Shown: positions 17,150 through 27,426, numbered from the stretch's first letter. The stretch is 64,000 nt of DNA from Paraburkholderia sp. BCC1885 (GCF_900996235.1 NZ_CAAJGM010000111.1:682001-746000); one strand, 5' to 3'. Notes: generated by a model not told the origin, from the sequence alone. Numbers and translations are program-made.

Positions 17150-18349
17150 ATGATCCATCAACGGTTCAAGCGCGCTGTGATCGCGGCCGCTTTCGGGGGC
17201 TTGTCTGCCCTCGTCGTGCTGCCGAACGCATATGCCGCCGACACGCTGCGCCCCGAAGTGGCCAAGCCGCTGAACGCGGCGCAGGACTCGTACCGGGCTC
17301 ACAAGTATCAGGACGCGCTGGCGAAGATCGCCCAGGCGGACGCCGTGCCGAACAAGACGCCATATGAAAGCTATATGGTCGAAGAGATGCGCGGCGCGGC
17401 TGCCGCTGCGGCCGGCGATTCCGGCACCGCGGCCAAGGCCTACGAAACGCTGCTGGCCTCGGGCAAGCTGACGGGCGCGGACGAACAGCGCACCACCGCT
17501 GCGCTCGCCGGCATCTACTTTCAGGAAAAGAGCTACCCGCAGGCTATCAAGACTGCACAGCGCTACCTGAAGGCAGGCGGCACGGATCCGGACATGCGCG
17601 TCCTGCTGATTCAGTCGTACTACCTGTCGGGCGACTGCACCAACGTGGTCAACCTGCTCAAGCCGACCGTGGACGCCCAGGCGCGCGCCGGTCATGCGCC
17701 GGACGAGTCGCAGTTGCAGTTGCTGGGTACGTGCGCGCAGAAGTCCAACGATTCGGCCACCTATCGCGGTGCGCTCGAAAAGCTGGTGGCGTACCACCCG
17801 AAGCAATCGTACTGGGACGACCTGTTCAACGCGATTCGCAGCAAGCCGGGCTACTCGTCGGCGCTGGATATCGACACCTATCGTCTGCGCCGTGCTACCG
17901 GTTCGCTGGCGACGGCTGACGATTACATGCAGATGACGCAGTTGTCGATCGTTGCGGGTACGCCGGTGGAAGGCAAGCAGGTGATCGATCAGGGCTTCAC
18001 GTCCGGCGTGCTGGGTCACGACGCCGGCGCGGATCGCGAGAAGCGCCTGCAGGCGCTGGCTACCAAGCGCGCGACGAGCACGGTCGACAGCAACGGCGTG
18101 CCGATTCCGGCATTCGATCTGGCATTCGACCAGGTCTTTGCAGGTCAGGCGCAGCAAGGCCTGGCGGCAATGGAAGCGGCAATCGCCAAGGGCGGTCTGG
18201 ATCACCCGGATCAGGCGCAACTGCATCTCGGCGAAGCGTATTTCATCGCTGGACAAAAGCAGAAGGCGATTCAGGCATTCAAGGCCGTCAAGGGCGACGA
18301 CGGTTCGGCCGACCTGGCCCGCTTGTGGGTTCTGGTGGCGTCGAAGTAA
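17150..18349 (+). CDS. TPR-repeat periplasmic protein of the TonB operon
   Basis: A 399-residue exported protein: signal peptide to about residue 28 (PNAYA-A), then helical TPR-like repeats (AYETLLASGKLTGADEQ, AGIYFQEKSYPQAIKTAQRYL, LGEAYFIAGQKQKAIQAFKAV). It follows exbD2 after 16 bp and has GGAG five bases before the ATG. TPR proteins linked to tonB-exbBD in other proteobacteria are thought to scaffold or modulate the TonB machine in the periplasm; here that role is inferred from operon position. A strong hairpin ends the operon at 18377. Confidence 0.88.
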   Translation: MIHQRFKRAVIAAAFGGLSALVVLPNAYAADTLRPEVAKPLNAAQDSYRAHKYQDALAKIAQADAVPNKTPYESYMVEEMRGAAAAAAGDSGTAAKAYETLLASGKLTGADEQRTTAALAGIYFQEKSYPQAIKTAQRYLKAGGTDPDMRVLLIQSYYLSGDCTNVVNLLKPTVDAQARAGHAPDESQLQLLGTCAQKSNDSATYRGALEKLVAYHPKQSYWDDLFNAIRSKPGYSSALDIDTYRLRRATGSLATADDYMQMTQLSIVAGTPVEGKQVIDQGFTSGVLGHDAGADREKRLQALATKRATSTVDSNGVPIPAFDLAFDQVFAGQAQQGLAAMEAAIAKGGLDHPDQAQLHLGEAYFIAGQKQKAIQAFKAVKGDDGSADLARLWVLVASK

Positions 18350-18376
18350 GCACGCCTTCACGCTGCATCGTTACAA

Positions 18377-18428
18377 CGCGCCGCAAGCTGGACTCTCAGG
18401 TCCCGGTTTGCGGCGCGAATTCTTTTGT
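18377..18428 (+). terminator. terminator hairpin of the tonB operon
   Basis: CGCGCCGCAA (18377-18386) pairs perfectly with TTGCGGCGCG (18408-18417), and an inner GGAC/GTCC pair (18390-18393, 18400-18403) extends the stem. AATTCTTTTGT follows. It lies 28 bp after the TPR gene. Confidence 0.7.
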
Positions 18429-18661
18429 ACTCCCCTCCCCTCGCCGCCGCTGCGCTCGCTCAAACGCGCGTGAATCAATCTGGTTCTTGCTCCCATTTCT
18501 TGAGGCTTGACTCAATCCAGGGCCACGCCTGAATCATTGCCGATTCATTTTCATCAGGGATTTGACCCGCTGGATCAAGGACGGCCCGTCAGCGAATCAA
18601 GAAGCGGCGAAGGCACCGGTTCATCGTGGACAGACGAACCCACACCGGCACCGCCCTATCC
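18429..18661. other. convergent intergenic remainder
   Basis: Together with the hairpin to its left this makes a 310-bp gap between the TonB operon and the converging RND gene. No gene is supported. The sequence has no obvious leftward terminator for the RND/yej operon. Confidence 0.4.
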
Positions 18662-21600
18662 TCACTGCTTTTCCATTTCCCGATCCGTCAGTGCGGGCCG
18701 TGCCGGATCAGGCTTGCGTCCGTCCGCAGCCGCATGCTCGGGCGCCGCCGGCCGCCGGCGCCGCCGCTGCGTGAGCGACACCACCGCGTGAAACGCCACC
18801 GGTGCGAATACCAGCCCGAGCAGCGTCGCCGCCAGCACGCCGCCGAACACGCCCGTGCCGATCGACTGCCGGCTCTCGGCGCCCGCCCCGCTCGACACCA
18901 CCAACGGCGCCACACCCAGCAGAAAGGCCGCGGACGTCATCACGATCGGCCGGAAACGCGCGCCCGCCGCGTCGATCACGGCCCGCGTCAACGGCAAGCC
19001 GCGTGCGTGCAGGTCGCGCGCAAACTGCACGATCAGAATGGCGTTCTTCGCCGACAGGCCGATCACCGTGATCATCCCCACCTTGAAGTACACGTCGTTC
19101 GGCATGCCGCGCATCAGCACCGCCGACACCGCGCCGATTACTCCAAGCGGCACCACCATCAGCACCGCAAACGGGATGGTCCAGCTTTCGTAAAGCGCCG
19201 CGAGCGCCATGAACACGGCCAGCAGCGACAAGCCGATCAACAGCGGCGTCTGCTTCTCCGCGACGGTTTCCTCTCGCGCGGCATCGACCCAGTCGTAGGC
19301 CACGCCCACCGGCAGTGCAGCCGCGAGCCGCTCCATCTCGGCCATCGCCGCGCCCGAGCTATAACCGCGCGCCGCGCGGCCGCTCACGTCGAGCGACGGA
19401 TAGCCGTTGTAGCGCGACAGCGCCACCGGCCCGACTGACCACGTGCGCGAGGCGATCGCCGACAGCGGCACCATGTTGCCCTGCGCGTTCTCTACGGACA
19501 GCGCCATCAGGTCGTCGTCGGTCATGCGCGCCGAGGCGTCGCCCTCCACCACCACGCGCCGCATGCGCCCGGAGTCCGGGAAGTCGTCCACATAGGTCGA
19601 GCCGAAGGTGCTGCCCAGCAGGTCGGAAATCTTGTCGAACGACACGCCGAGCGCGTAGGCCTTGGCGCGGTCGATGGTCAGTTCGAGACGCGGTGCATCG
19701 GGCAGATCTTCGGAGTGCACGTCGGCGAGCGCCGGATCCGACCTGGCCTTGGCAAACAGCGCTTCGCGCGCGGCTTTCAGGCCGTCGAGCCCGACCCCGC
19801 CGCGGTCCTCGAGACGGAACACGAAGCCGTCCGAGTGACCCACACCCGGCACCGAGGGCGGCAATTGCGCATCCACCCGGCCGTCCAGAATGCTGGCGAA
19901 CTCCGCGTTCAGTTTGTCCTGCAATTCCATGGCGCTGATCTTGCGGTCGTCCCAGTCCTTCAGTTCGACAAACGCCATGCCGACGTTCTGCCCCGTGCCC
20001 TGGAAGCTCCAGCCGATCAGGCTCGTCACGTGCGCAATCTCAGGATGACGATGCAGGATCGCTTCGACGCGTTTGATCACATCCAGCGTGCGCGCCTGAG
20101 TCGAACCTGCCGGCAACTGGATCATCACCTGCAACTGGCCCTGATCTTCCGTGGGCAGGAAGCCGCCGGGCATCTGCCAGTAAAGCAGCCCGCAGATGCC
20201 CACCAATACCGCGTACAGGACCAGCACGCGCCCGATGCGTTGCACCGTGCGGGCAGTTAGCCAGCGATAGCCGCGCGACGCGCTGTCGAAACCCTCGGCG
20301 AAGCGCGACGCGCCACGCGCAAACAGGCCGCGCAGGCCGCGGCGGGCCTCGCGTTGATGCGGCGTGGTGCCGGTCGGCTTCAGCAGGTTGGCGCACAGCG
20401 CGGGGGTGAGCGAAAGCGCCATGAACGACGACACCAGCATCGAGGCGATCATCGCCACCGAAAACTGCCGGTAGATGCCGCCGACACTGCCGGGGAAAAA
20501 CGCCATCGGCACGAACACCGCGGTCAGCACCGCCGTCACGCCGACGATCGCGCTGCCGATCTGCGACATCGCCTTGCGGGTCGCCTCGCGCGGCGGCAGC
20601 CCCTCTTCTTCCATCACACGGTGCACGCTTTCGACCACCACGATCGCGTCGTCCACCAGAATGCCGATGGCCAGCACGAGGCCGAACATCGTGAAGACGT
20701 TGATGGACAGGCCGAACGCCCACATCGCCAGAAACGCGCCCATCAGCGTGACCGGAATCACCACGGTCGGCACCAGCGTGTAGCGCAGATCGCGCAGGAA
20801 CAGCCACATCACGAAGAACACCAGCACCACGGCTTCGATCAGCGTATAGACCACCTCACGAATCGCGATCTGCACGAAATGCGCGCTGTCGAACGGAATC
20901 TCGATCTGCACGCCAGGCGGCAGGCTGATGGACAATTCGGCAAGCCGCGCGCGAATCGCATTCGAGGTTTCCAGCGCGTTGCCGCGCGGCCCGAGCTGAA
21001 TGCCGACGGTCGCCGACGAGCGGCCGTTCAGACGCGACCAGAATGAATAATCGTCGCGGCCGAGTTCGACGCGCGCCACGTCGCGCAGACGCACCGCGGA
21101 GCCATCCGGCTTGGCCTTCAGCACGATCTGGCCGAATTCCTCAGGCGAGACCAATTGCCCTTTGACGGTGACCGACGCCACCATCTGCTGGCCCGGTACG
21201 AACGGGGCGTCGCCGAGCGTGCCGGCCGTCACCGAGGCGTTCTGCGCCATGATCGCGGCATTCACGTCGCCGGCGGCGAGGCCGTACTCGCGCAGCTTCA
21301 TGGGATCGATCCAGATTCGCAACGCCTGATCCGAGTCCCATAGCTGCGCCGAGCCCACGCCCGGTGCGCGCTTCAGCTCGCGGATCAGGTAGCGGTTCAG
21401 GTAGTTGCTGAGCTCAGTCGAATCGCGCAGGCCGTCGGTGGAGGTCAGCGCCACCAGCATCAGGAAGGTATTCGACGCCTTGAATACGCTGATGCCGTTC
21501 TGCACGACCTGTTGCGGCAGGCGCGGCTCGATCTGCTTCAGGCGGTTCTGCACGTCCACCATCGCGATGTCGGGATTGGTGGCGGGCGAGAAAGTGGCGT

Positions 21601-21871
21601 CGATTTCCAGATTGCCCTGACCGTCGCTGCTGGTTTCGTAGTACAGCATGCCGTCCGCGCCATCGAGACTTTCCTCGATGATGCTGCCCACGTCGCCGTC
21701 CACCACCTCCGTCGCGGCGCCCGGATAGCTCGCCACGATCACGATGCGCGGCGGCGACAGGCGCGGATATTGAGCCACGGGAAGCTGCGGAATGGCGAGC
21801 GCGCCCGCCACGACGATGGCAAGCGCGACAATCCAGGCGAAGACCGGTCGGTCGATAAAAAATGAGGGCAC
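18662..21871 (-). CDS. HAE1-type RND multidrug efflux permease
   Basis: A 1069-residue AcrB-like pump. It has the N-terminal FFIDRPVFAWIVA helix, the TM4 aspartate pair (GILVDDAIVVVE), the TM10 lysine (SAKNAILIVQFA) and the FRPIVMTS motif, so the proton relay is complete. It starts 11 bp after the second acetyltransferase and is the last gene of the nine-gene unit beginning with yejA. It has neither adaptor nor outer-membrane factor beside it and would need to borrow these, perhaps from the set at 6192-8832. The start MPSFFIDRP is the usual one for the family. Confidence 0.95.
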   Translation of the reverse strand: MPSFFIDRPVFAWIVALAIVVAGALAIPQLPVAQYPRLSPPRIVIVASYPGAATEVVDGDVGSIIEESLDGADGMLYYETSSDGQGNLEIDATFSPATNPDIAMVDVQNRLKQIEPRLPQQVVQNGISVFKASNTFLMLVALTSTDGLRDSTELSNYLNRYLIRELKRAPGVGSAQLWDSDQALRIWIDPMKLREYGLAAGDVNAAIMAQNASVTAGTLGDAPFVPGQQMVASVTVKGQLVSPEEFGQIVLKAKPDGSAVRLRDVARVELGRDDYSFWSRLNGRSSATVGIQLGPRGNALETSNAIRARLAELSISLPPGVQIEIPFDSAHFVQIAIREVVYTLIEAVVLVFFVMWLFLRDLRYTLVPTVVIPVTLMGAFLAMWAFGLSINVFTMFGLVLAIGILVDDAIVVVESVHRVMEEEGLPPREATRKAMSQIGSAIVGVTAVLTAVFVPMAFFPGSVGGIYRQFSVAMIASMLVSSFMALSLTPALCANLLKPTGTTPHQREARRGLRGLFARGASRFAEGFDSASRGYRWLTARTVQRIGRVLVLYAVLVGICGLLYWQMPGGFLPTEDQGQLQVMIQLPAGSTQARTLDVIKRVEAILHRHPEIAHVTSLIGWSFQGTGQNVGMAFVELKDWDDRKISAMELQDKLNAEFASILDGRVDAQLPPSVPGVGHSDGFVFRLEDRGGVGLDGLKAAREALFAKARSDPALADVHSEDLPDAPRLELTIDRAKAYALGVSFDKISDLLGSTFGSTYVDDFPDSGRMRRVVVEGDASARMTDDDLMALSVENAQGNMVPLSAIASRTWSVGPVALSRYNGYPSLDVSGRAARGYSSGAAMAEMERLAAALPVGVAYDWVDAAREETVAEKQTPLLIGLSLLAVFMALAALYESWTIPFAVLMVVPLGVIGAVSAVLMRGMPNDVYFKVGMITVIGLSAKNAILIVQFARDLHARGLPLTRAVIDAAGARFRPIVMTSAAFLLGVAPLVVSSGAGAESRQSIGTGVFGGVLAATLLGLVFAPVAFHAVVSLTQRRRRRPAAPEHAAADGRKPDPARPALTDREMEKQ

Positions 21872-21882
21872 TCAGATTCCTG

Positions 21883-22437
21883 TCAGTGCTGCGCGAAGGA
21901 CGGCGCGTCAGCGAGGCGCGCCATGTGCAAAACGTCGGCCAGCATGCCGTCGCGCATCGCATAGCCGCGCGAGCGCCCTTCCTCGACAAAGCCGAAGCGG
22001 CGATAGAGCGCGATGGCTGGCGCGTTGTCGGCGAACACCGTCAATTCGAGGCGGCGCAGACCGAGCGAGCGGTCGGCACACTCGATGAGCGCGCTCATCA
22101 AAATTTTGCCGACACCGCGGCCCTGCCAGGCGTCGTGCACCGAGAGGCCGAGCCCTGCGCAATGCGCGCGACGCGCCACGGCGGGTTCAAGGACCGCATG
22201 CCCGACGAGCTGGCCGTCGAGTTCCGCACACAGGTTGATGCTGCTCTTCGGCACCTTGGCAAACCAGCCGGCCATGTTTTCAGCCGTGCGGTAGCCGATC
22301 GTCAGCGTGCCGCGACGCACGCCCGGCAAACTGCGCAGCGCGGCAATCGCTTCCATGTCCGACGTTTCGCATGCGCGTACAATCACGCGCCCGGTGAGTT
22401 GTGCTGCTCTCTCAAACCTCTCGCTGCTCGTGTTCAT
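21883..22437 (-). CDS. GNAT-family N-acetyltransferase
   Basis: A 184-residue acetyl-CoA-dependent transferase with the GNAT fold. Motif A is visible as LGLSVHDAWQGRGVGKILM, and motif B as LRRLELTVFADNAPAIALYRRFGF. It overlaps the preceding GNAT gene by 26 bp (start at 22437; an upstream start at 22470 is possible) and precedes the RND gene by 11 bp. It is a diverged tandem duplicate of 22412-22984. Acetylation of an imported or processed toxic amine is an attractive role given the operon. Confidence 0.9.
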   Translation of the reverse strand: MNTSSERFERAAQLTGRVIVRACETSDMEAIAALRSLPGVRRGTLTIGYRTAENMAGWFAKVPKSSINLCAELDGQLVGHAVLEPAVARRAHCAGLGLSVHDAWQGRGVGKILMSALIECADRSLGLRRLELTVFADNAPAIALYRRFGFVEEGRSRGYAMRDGMLADVLHMARLADAPSFAQH

Positions 22438-22984
22438 TATTCTGGTCCGTTGCGAATGGCATCGGCTCACGCAACCGTGCCATGAAGTAGCAATCGATCA
22501 GCACGCCCTCGCGCAACGTCTCGCCGCGATGGATTGCTTCTACTTCGAAACCGTATTTCCGGTACAGCGCGATGGCGGGCGCATTGTCGGTGAACACCTT
22601 GAGTTCGACGCGCCGCAGACCCAGCCAGTTATCCGCCAGATCGAGCATCTCGGCGACCAGCGCACTGCCGATGCCGCGGCCATGCCATGCTTCATGCACG
22701 CCGAGCGAAATCGACGCCGCGTGCGCACGGCGCAGCCGGCCTGGCGACAACATTCCGAAGCCAACCAGTATATCGCCGACCATCGCGGCCATGGCGAGGT
22801 CCGGCGTAGCAATTTTTTCGATCCACTCGCGGGTTTTTTCGAGGGTCGGATACGGCGCGATGGGATTGTTATGCGCCATGGCGGCTTGCCGCTCCAGCGC
22901 GTGGAGCTGCGCCGCGTCCGCTACCCGCAAGGCGCGCAGCGTCAGGTTCTCAGGTCGGGATGTCGTTGCGATGTCCGGGCCCAT
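22412..22984 (-). CDS. GNAT-family N-acetyltransferase
   Basis: A 190-residue GNAT enzyme with motif A ISLGVHEAWHGRGIGSAL and motif B LRRVELKVFTDNAPAIALYRKYGF. Residues through motifs A and B match the neighbouring GNAT closely, whereas the N-termini differ (here PYPTLEKTREWIEK, which resembles RimJ/RimL-type enzymes). It starts 4 bp after the TldE-like gene, so it is part of the same transcript. The substrate is unknown. Confidence 0.9.
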   Translation of the reverse strand: MGPDIATTSRPENLTLRALRVADAAQLHALERQAAMAHNNPIAPYPTLEKTREWIEKIATPDLAMAAMVGDILVGFGMLSPGRLRRAHAASISLGVHEAWHGRGIGSALVAEMLDLADNWLGLRRVELKVFTDNAPAIALYRKYGFEVEAIHRGETLREGVLIDCYFMARLREPMPFATDQNNEHEQREV

Positions 22985-22988
22985 TCAC

Positions 22989-24353
22989 TCACAGCGTCAA
23001 TTCGAACGAGCGCGCCAGCAGCCCCGGCAGATGCATGCCGCCGGTGCCGCGCTCGCCCCACGTGGAGTCGTTCAGCAGCAGTTCGGGCTGGGCGCCGAGG
23101 CGCTCCAGCTGATCGCCGAGCAGCCGGAACATGCTGTCGTCGAAACGCATGGCTTCCACCGGCGCGACGATCTGGCCGCGCTCGACCCAGAAGGTCGCGA
23201 AGCGCGTCATGCCGGTCAGGCGGCAATTCATCCGGTCCGAAAAATTCACATACCAGAGGTTGCCGATGTAGAGACCCGTATCGAGCTGCGCCAGCACATC
23301 GTCCTCGGCGAGGTCGTCGCCTTCCATCGACAGCGCCACCGGTGCTTCGGAGTCCAATGCACCGTTCGGCTGCAGGCCGTATTCGCGGGCGCTGCGGGCA
23401 TTGGTCAGACGCTCGACGCTGCGGCCGTCCTGAATCAGCGGCACGCTGGCGCGCAGATAACCGTCGTCGTTGAAACCGGGCGTGATGCCGAGACTCAGGT
23501 CTTCCGTGAGCGTGACGCGCGGATCGAGCGCCACTTCGCCGGTATGCAGCTTGTAGAGTTCGCTGCGCGAGGTGGCCTGCGCGCGCGCGGAAAAGCCGCC
23601 CCATGCGGTCACGCCCAGCAGTTCCTCAAGGGCGGCCGGCGCCAGATACGAACGGTAGCGTCCGGGCGAAAGCGCGCGCGGCGTCTTCGCAAGAATGGGC
23701 AGGCGTGCGGCGGCCTGCTCGACCTTGCGGGCGAAGGTCGCGTCGCTCCAGTGGTCGCCGGCGTAGCTCGTCTTGATGGCGCGGCCGCTCGGATCGTAGA
23801 GCGACCAGCTGAAGTTGAAGTTGCTGACTTCGTACCAGCCGCGGCTTCCCTTGGTGGATGCAAAGCCGCGCACGATCGTGCCGCCTGCATAAAAGCCCAC
23901 GAAATCGAGGCCTTTCGCGCATTCGGCGACGGTGCGCACCAGCGCTTGCGGGTCCGCTACCTTGCCGTCGCGCCGGGTCGAACGTTCCCACTGCGAGGTG
24001 TCGAACAGCAGATGCGGGTCGTCCTGGGCATCGCGCAGCCCTTCGCGCAGCGTGGCGAGGGCGCGTGTGACGTCCTGCAGATCGGCGTCGGCATCGCCGC
24101 ACACCGTCAGCGTGGAATAGGCCTGGCGCGCGCCGTCGATCAGACGCAGCGTCAGCTTGCCCTGCGAGACGCTGCCGATCTGCCGCACCTTGCCCGCGTT
24201 GAAGCGGATGAAATCGGATTGCTCCGCCGAGAACGAGGCCAGCGTGATCTCGCCGCCCAGCTGGGCGCGTTCGATCGAATCGGCGAGCAGCAGGAAATGA
24301 CGATGCCAGTCCACCGCGGCGCCGCTTTGCATCGACAGGGAGTCGCTCATCAT
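22989..24353 (-). CDS. TldE/PmbA-like peptidase partner
   Basis: A 454-residue member of the TldD/PmbA family. In this family TldD carries the metal site and TldE (PmbA) is the non-catalytic partner in a heterodimeric zinc protease that degrades or matures unfolded small peptides such as microcin B17. This protein lacks HExxxH and shows family elements such as SSEQ-like FSAEQSDFIRF, ITPGFNDDGYLRAS and the C-terminal MTRFATFWVERGQIV. The ATG at 24353 overlaps the tldD stop as ATGA (24350 is an alternative start). It is more divergent than canonical TldE. Confidence 0.88.
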   Translation of the reverse strand: MMSDSLSMQSGAAVDWHRHFLLLADSIERAQLGGEITLASFSAEQSDFIRFNAGKVRQIGSVSQGKLTLRLIDGARQAYSTLTVCGDADADLQDVTRALATLREGLRDAQDDPHLLFDTSQWERSTRRDGKVADPQALVRTVAECAKGLDFVGFYAGGTIVRGFASTKGSRGWYEVSNFNFSWSLYDPSGRAIKTSYAGDHWSDATFARKVEQAAARLPILAKTPRALSPGRYRSYLAPAALEELLGVTAWGGFSARAQATSRSELYKLHTGEVALDPRVTLTEDLSLGITPGFNDDGYLRASVPLIQDGRSVERLTNARSAREYGLQPNGALDSEAPVALSMEGDDLAEDDVLAQLDTGLYIGNLWYVNFSDRMNCRLTGMTRFATFWVERGQIVAPVEAMRFDDSMFRLLGDQLERLGAQPELLLNDSTWGERGTGGMHLPGLLARSFELTL

Positions 24354-25786
24354 GCGCCTCCGAATACGTCGATATTGCTGAACACGCAGGCCGGCGACGC
24401 ATGGCCGACGCGGATCACCTGCGCCGGTTCGCCCTTGCCGCACATCGGCGTGCCGAACACCTGGCGGGTGCTCGCGTCGCCGACCGCAGAAAGGCTGCGC
24501 CAGAAATTCGCCGAAATGCCGCGATAGTTCGGCTGCTTGACGACATCCGTCAGCTTGCCGTTTTCGATCAGTTGGCCGAACTCGCAGCCGAACTGGAATT
24601 TGTTGCGATGGTCGTCGATCGACCACGACGTATTGGAGCGCATCAGAATTCCGTGTTCGATATTGGCGATCATCGCGTCGAGCGACTGGTCGCCCGGTTC
24701 GATGTTCAGATTCGCCATGCGGTCGATCGGCGGCCGGTTCCAGTTCGAGGCGCGCGAATTCGCCACGCCCGGCATGTGCGCGCGCTGCTGCGAGAGCGCG
24801 CCGCCCAGCGGCCGTTCGAGCACGCCGTCGCGGATCAGATACTGCTTCTGTGCCGGCGTGCCGTCGTCGTCGAATGCGTAGGACGCGGCTTCCTCGCGCA
24901 ACTCCGGATCGAACGTGACGTTCAGCAGATTCGAGCCGTATTGGTAACTGCCGAACATCTCCGGCTTCACGAAGCTCCAGCCGGCGAAATTGCGCTCGTC
25001 GCCGAGAATGCGGTCCAACTCGAGCGGATGACCGATCGACTCGTGGATCTGCAGCATCATCTGGTCCGGCATCAGCAGCAGATCGCGCTTGCCGGAGGGA
25101 CAGTTCGGCGCGGCCAGCAGTTGCAGCGCGTCATGCGCGATGCGCACGCCGGCGCCGTCGAAACCATAACGCGCCAGCACTTCGAGGCCGCCCTGCGCGA
25201 GCGTGCCGTAGTCGCCGCCCAGCGTGCGCACCTGGGTGTCGCCGTTGGCGTGCGCGGCCACGCTCAGGTGCGGCATCAGGAAACGGAAATGCTGGTCGAT
25301 GCGCACGCCGTCGCTGGTGATGTAAAGCTGGTCGGTGTGCGTCACCTGCACGCCGGCCCGGCGCTCGACGATGCGCGGATCGATATTGGCCGAGGCGCAT
25401 TCGCGCGCCAGCCGGTCGAGCCATTCGCGCCGGCTCGGCAAGGCATGCTCCGCGTTCGGCGATACATAGCGGCCGCTCGCCGTCGGGCGCGCCACGTCGC
25501 GGTGATCGATCAGCGAGAGCGCGCCGCTTGCGCGCGCGCGTGCAGTCGCGATATCCAGTGCCGCCTGCAAACCGGCGGCCGACAGGTTGGCGCTCGCCGC
25601 ATAGCCGGCGCCCGCGCCGACGTAAGCGATCAGCATGGCGCCGCGATCCCGCACGGTGCGCAGCGGCTGCGCGACGTCGTTACGGACCTCGTGATCGTCG
25701 ATCGTTTCGTCGACGATGCGCAGCGACCAGAAATCCGCGTCGCTTTGCAGCGCGCGGGCAGCGTGCGCCCACCGTTCGTCGATCAT
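24350..25786 (-). CDS. TldD-like zinc metallopeptidase
   Basis: A 478-residue TldD-family enzyme with the zinc motif HESIGH (in LQIHESIGHPLELDRIL) and a later conserved cysteine (TPMCGKGEP) that completes the metal site in TldD. It is expected to form a dimer with the next gene product and cleave short, unstructured peptides from the N-terminus inward. The ATG at 25786 overlaps the stop of yejF in an ATGA junction, and its own stop overlaps the next start the same way. Direct coupling to a peptide importer gene suggests that it digests imported peptides. Confidence 0.92.
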   Translation of the reverse strand: MIDERWAHAARALQSDADFWSLRIVDETIDDHEVRNDVAQPLRTVRDRGAMLIAYVGAGAGYAASANLSAAGLQAALDIATARARASGALSLIDHRDVARPTASGRYVSPNAEHALPSRREWLDRLARECASANIDPRIVERRAGVQVTHTDQLYITSDGVRIDQHFRFLMPHLSVAAHANGDTQVRTLGGDYGTLAQGGLEVLARYGFDGAGVRIAHDALQLLAAPNCPSGKRDLLLMPDQMMLQIHESIGHPLELDRILGDERNFAGWSFVKPEMFGSYQYGSNLLNVTFDPELREEAASYAFDDDGTPAQKQYLIRDGVLERPLGGALSQQRAHMPGVANSRASNWNRPPIDRMANLNIEPGDQSLDAMIANIEHGILMRSNTSWSIDDHRNKFQFGCEFGQLIENGKLTDVVKQPNYRGISANFWRSLSAVGDASTRQVFGTPMCGKGEPAQVIRVGHASPACVFSNIDVFGGA

Positions 25787-27426
25787 GCGATGTTCTCGTG
25801 GATATCGGATTCCGGCGTCATCATCGACGACGCCAGCAACGATTGCGTATAAGGGTGCGACGGCGCGTGCAGCACGTCGAGCGTATTGCCGGCTTCGACA
25901 ATGCGGCCCGACTTCATCACGATCACGCGATGCGCCATCGCCCGCATCACCGCCAGATCGTGGGTGATGAACAGATAGCTCAGCTTGTACTTTTTCTGCA
26001 GATTTGTCAGCAGATTCAGCACCTGTTTCTGGATCGAAACGTCGAGCGCGCTGGTCGGCTCGTCGAGCACCAGCAGTTCGGGTTCGACGGCGAGCGCGCG
26101 GGCGATTGCAATACGCTGGCGCTGGCCGCCGGAGAATTCGTGCGGATAGCGCAGCATCGATTCGACCGGCATGCCCACTTCTTCGAGCAAGGCGCCGACG
26201 CGATCGCGCCGCATCCTGGCGTCGACGTCGGGACGATGCACCGCAAGCCCCTCGCCGATGATCTGCTCGACCGTCATACGCGGCGACAGCGAGCCGAACG
26301 GGTCCTGAAACACCACCTGCATGCGCGAGTACAACGCGCGCTTCGCCTTGGCGTTTTTCAGCGACGACAATGCGAGCCCGTCGATATCGATGGTCCCTTC
26401 GGCCGGGCTTTGCAAACCGAGCACCGTCGCGGCAAGCGTCGATTTGCCCGAGCCCGATTCTCCGACGATGCCAAGCGTCTCGCCGCGCCGCAAGCTCAGG
26501 TCGACACCGTGCACGGCGCGGAAGGTCGACTTGCCGAAGATCGAGCGCAGGCCTTTCGCCGCGACGTGATAGTCGACGGCGAGGCCCTTCACGTCGAGAA
26601 TCTGCCGCGCGCCCTCTTCCACCTCGTCGACGTTGCGCTGCGGCTCGCTGTCGAGCAAACGCTGCGTGTAGGGGTGCTGAGGATTCGAAAACAGCGCCTG
26701 GGTGGTGTTGGTTTCGACCAGCACGCCCTTTTCCATCACCGCGACACGCTGCGCAAAACGCCGCACCAGATTCAGGTCGTGCGTGATCAGCAGCACGGCC
26801 ATGCCGCGCTCGGCCGCTTCCTGTTCCTGCAGTTCGATCAGCAGATCGACGATCTGCTGGCGCACGGTGACGTCGAGTGCGGTGGTCGGTTCGTCGGCCA
26901 GCAGCAGACGCGGCCGGCACGCGAGCGCCATGGCGATCATCGCGCGCTGGCGCTGACCGCCGGACAACTGGTGCGGGAAGCTGTCGATGCGCCGCTCCGG
27001 CTCGGGAATGCCGGTACGGCGCAGCAGTTCGATGCCGCGCTCGCGCGCCGCGTTCGGGCGCATGCCCTCGTGCAGACGCAGGCTTTCGGCGATCTGCTTG
27101 CCGACCGTGTAAAGCGGATTGAGAGCCGTCATCGGCTCCTGGAACACCATCGCGACATCCGCGCCGCGAATCCCGCGCATCTGTTGCTCGGTTTTTTGCA
27201 GCAGGTCTTCGCCGTCGAGCAGCATGCGGCCACTGAGTTGCGCCTGGTCCACGAGACGCAGGATCGACAGGGCGGTGACGCTCTTGCCCGAGCCCGATTC
27301 GCCGACCAGCGCGACGCGTTCGCCGCGCGCAATCGACAGACTCAGTTCCTGCACCGCGACCTTCTCGCCGAAGCGCACCGAGAAGCGGTCGATTTCCAGC
27401 AAGGGCTTGTTCACAGACTGATTCAT
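25783..27426 (-). CDS. yejF: peptide ABC importer ATPase (YejF-type, two ABC domains)
   Basis: A 547-residue fused ATPase with two ABC domains: Walker A GESGSGKS near residue 40 and again in the second half, signature motifs LSGGQRQR and FSGGQRQR, and Walker [13 protein letters not shown] and [12 protein letters not shown]. It drives the YejB/YejE permease. In enterobacteria YejABEF imports microcin C and other oligopeptides. The ATG at 27426 shares a base with the yejE stop (TAATG). Longer upstream frames run inside yejE. Confidence 0.95.
   Translation of the reverse strand: MNQSVNKPLLEIDRFSVRFGEKVAVQELSLSIARGERVALVGESGSGKSVTALSILRLVDQAQLSGRMLLDGEDLLQKTEQQMRGIRGADVAMVFQEPMTALNPLYTVGKQIAESLRLHEGMRPNAARERGIELLRRTGIPEPERRIDSFPHQLSGGQRQRAMIAMALACRPRLLLADEPTTALDVTVRQQIVDLLIELQEQEAAERGMAVLLITHDLNLVRRFAQRVAVMEKGVLVETNTTQALFSNPQHPYTQRLLDSEPQRNVDEVEEGARQILDVKGLAVDYHVAAKGLRSIFGKSTFRAVHGVDLSLRRGETLGIVGESGSGKSTLAATVLGLQSPAEGTIDIDGLALSSLKNAKAKRALYSRMQVVFQDPFGSLSPRMTVEQIIGEGLAVHRPDVDARMRRDRVGALLEEVGMPVESMLRYPHEFSGGQRQRIAIARALAVEPELLVLDEPTSALDVSIQKQVLNLLTNLQKKYKLSYLFITHDLAVMRAMAHRVIVMKSGRIVEAGNTLDVLHAPSHPYTQSLLASSMMTPESDIHENIA

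Noticed and set aside
22307..24527. long plus-strand frames over the GNAT/tldE region
   Set aside because: Arg- and Pro-rich shadow sequence; minus strand has GNAT and TldE motifs and coupled starts.
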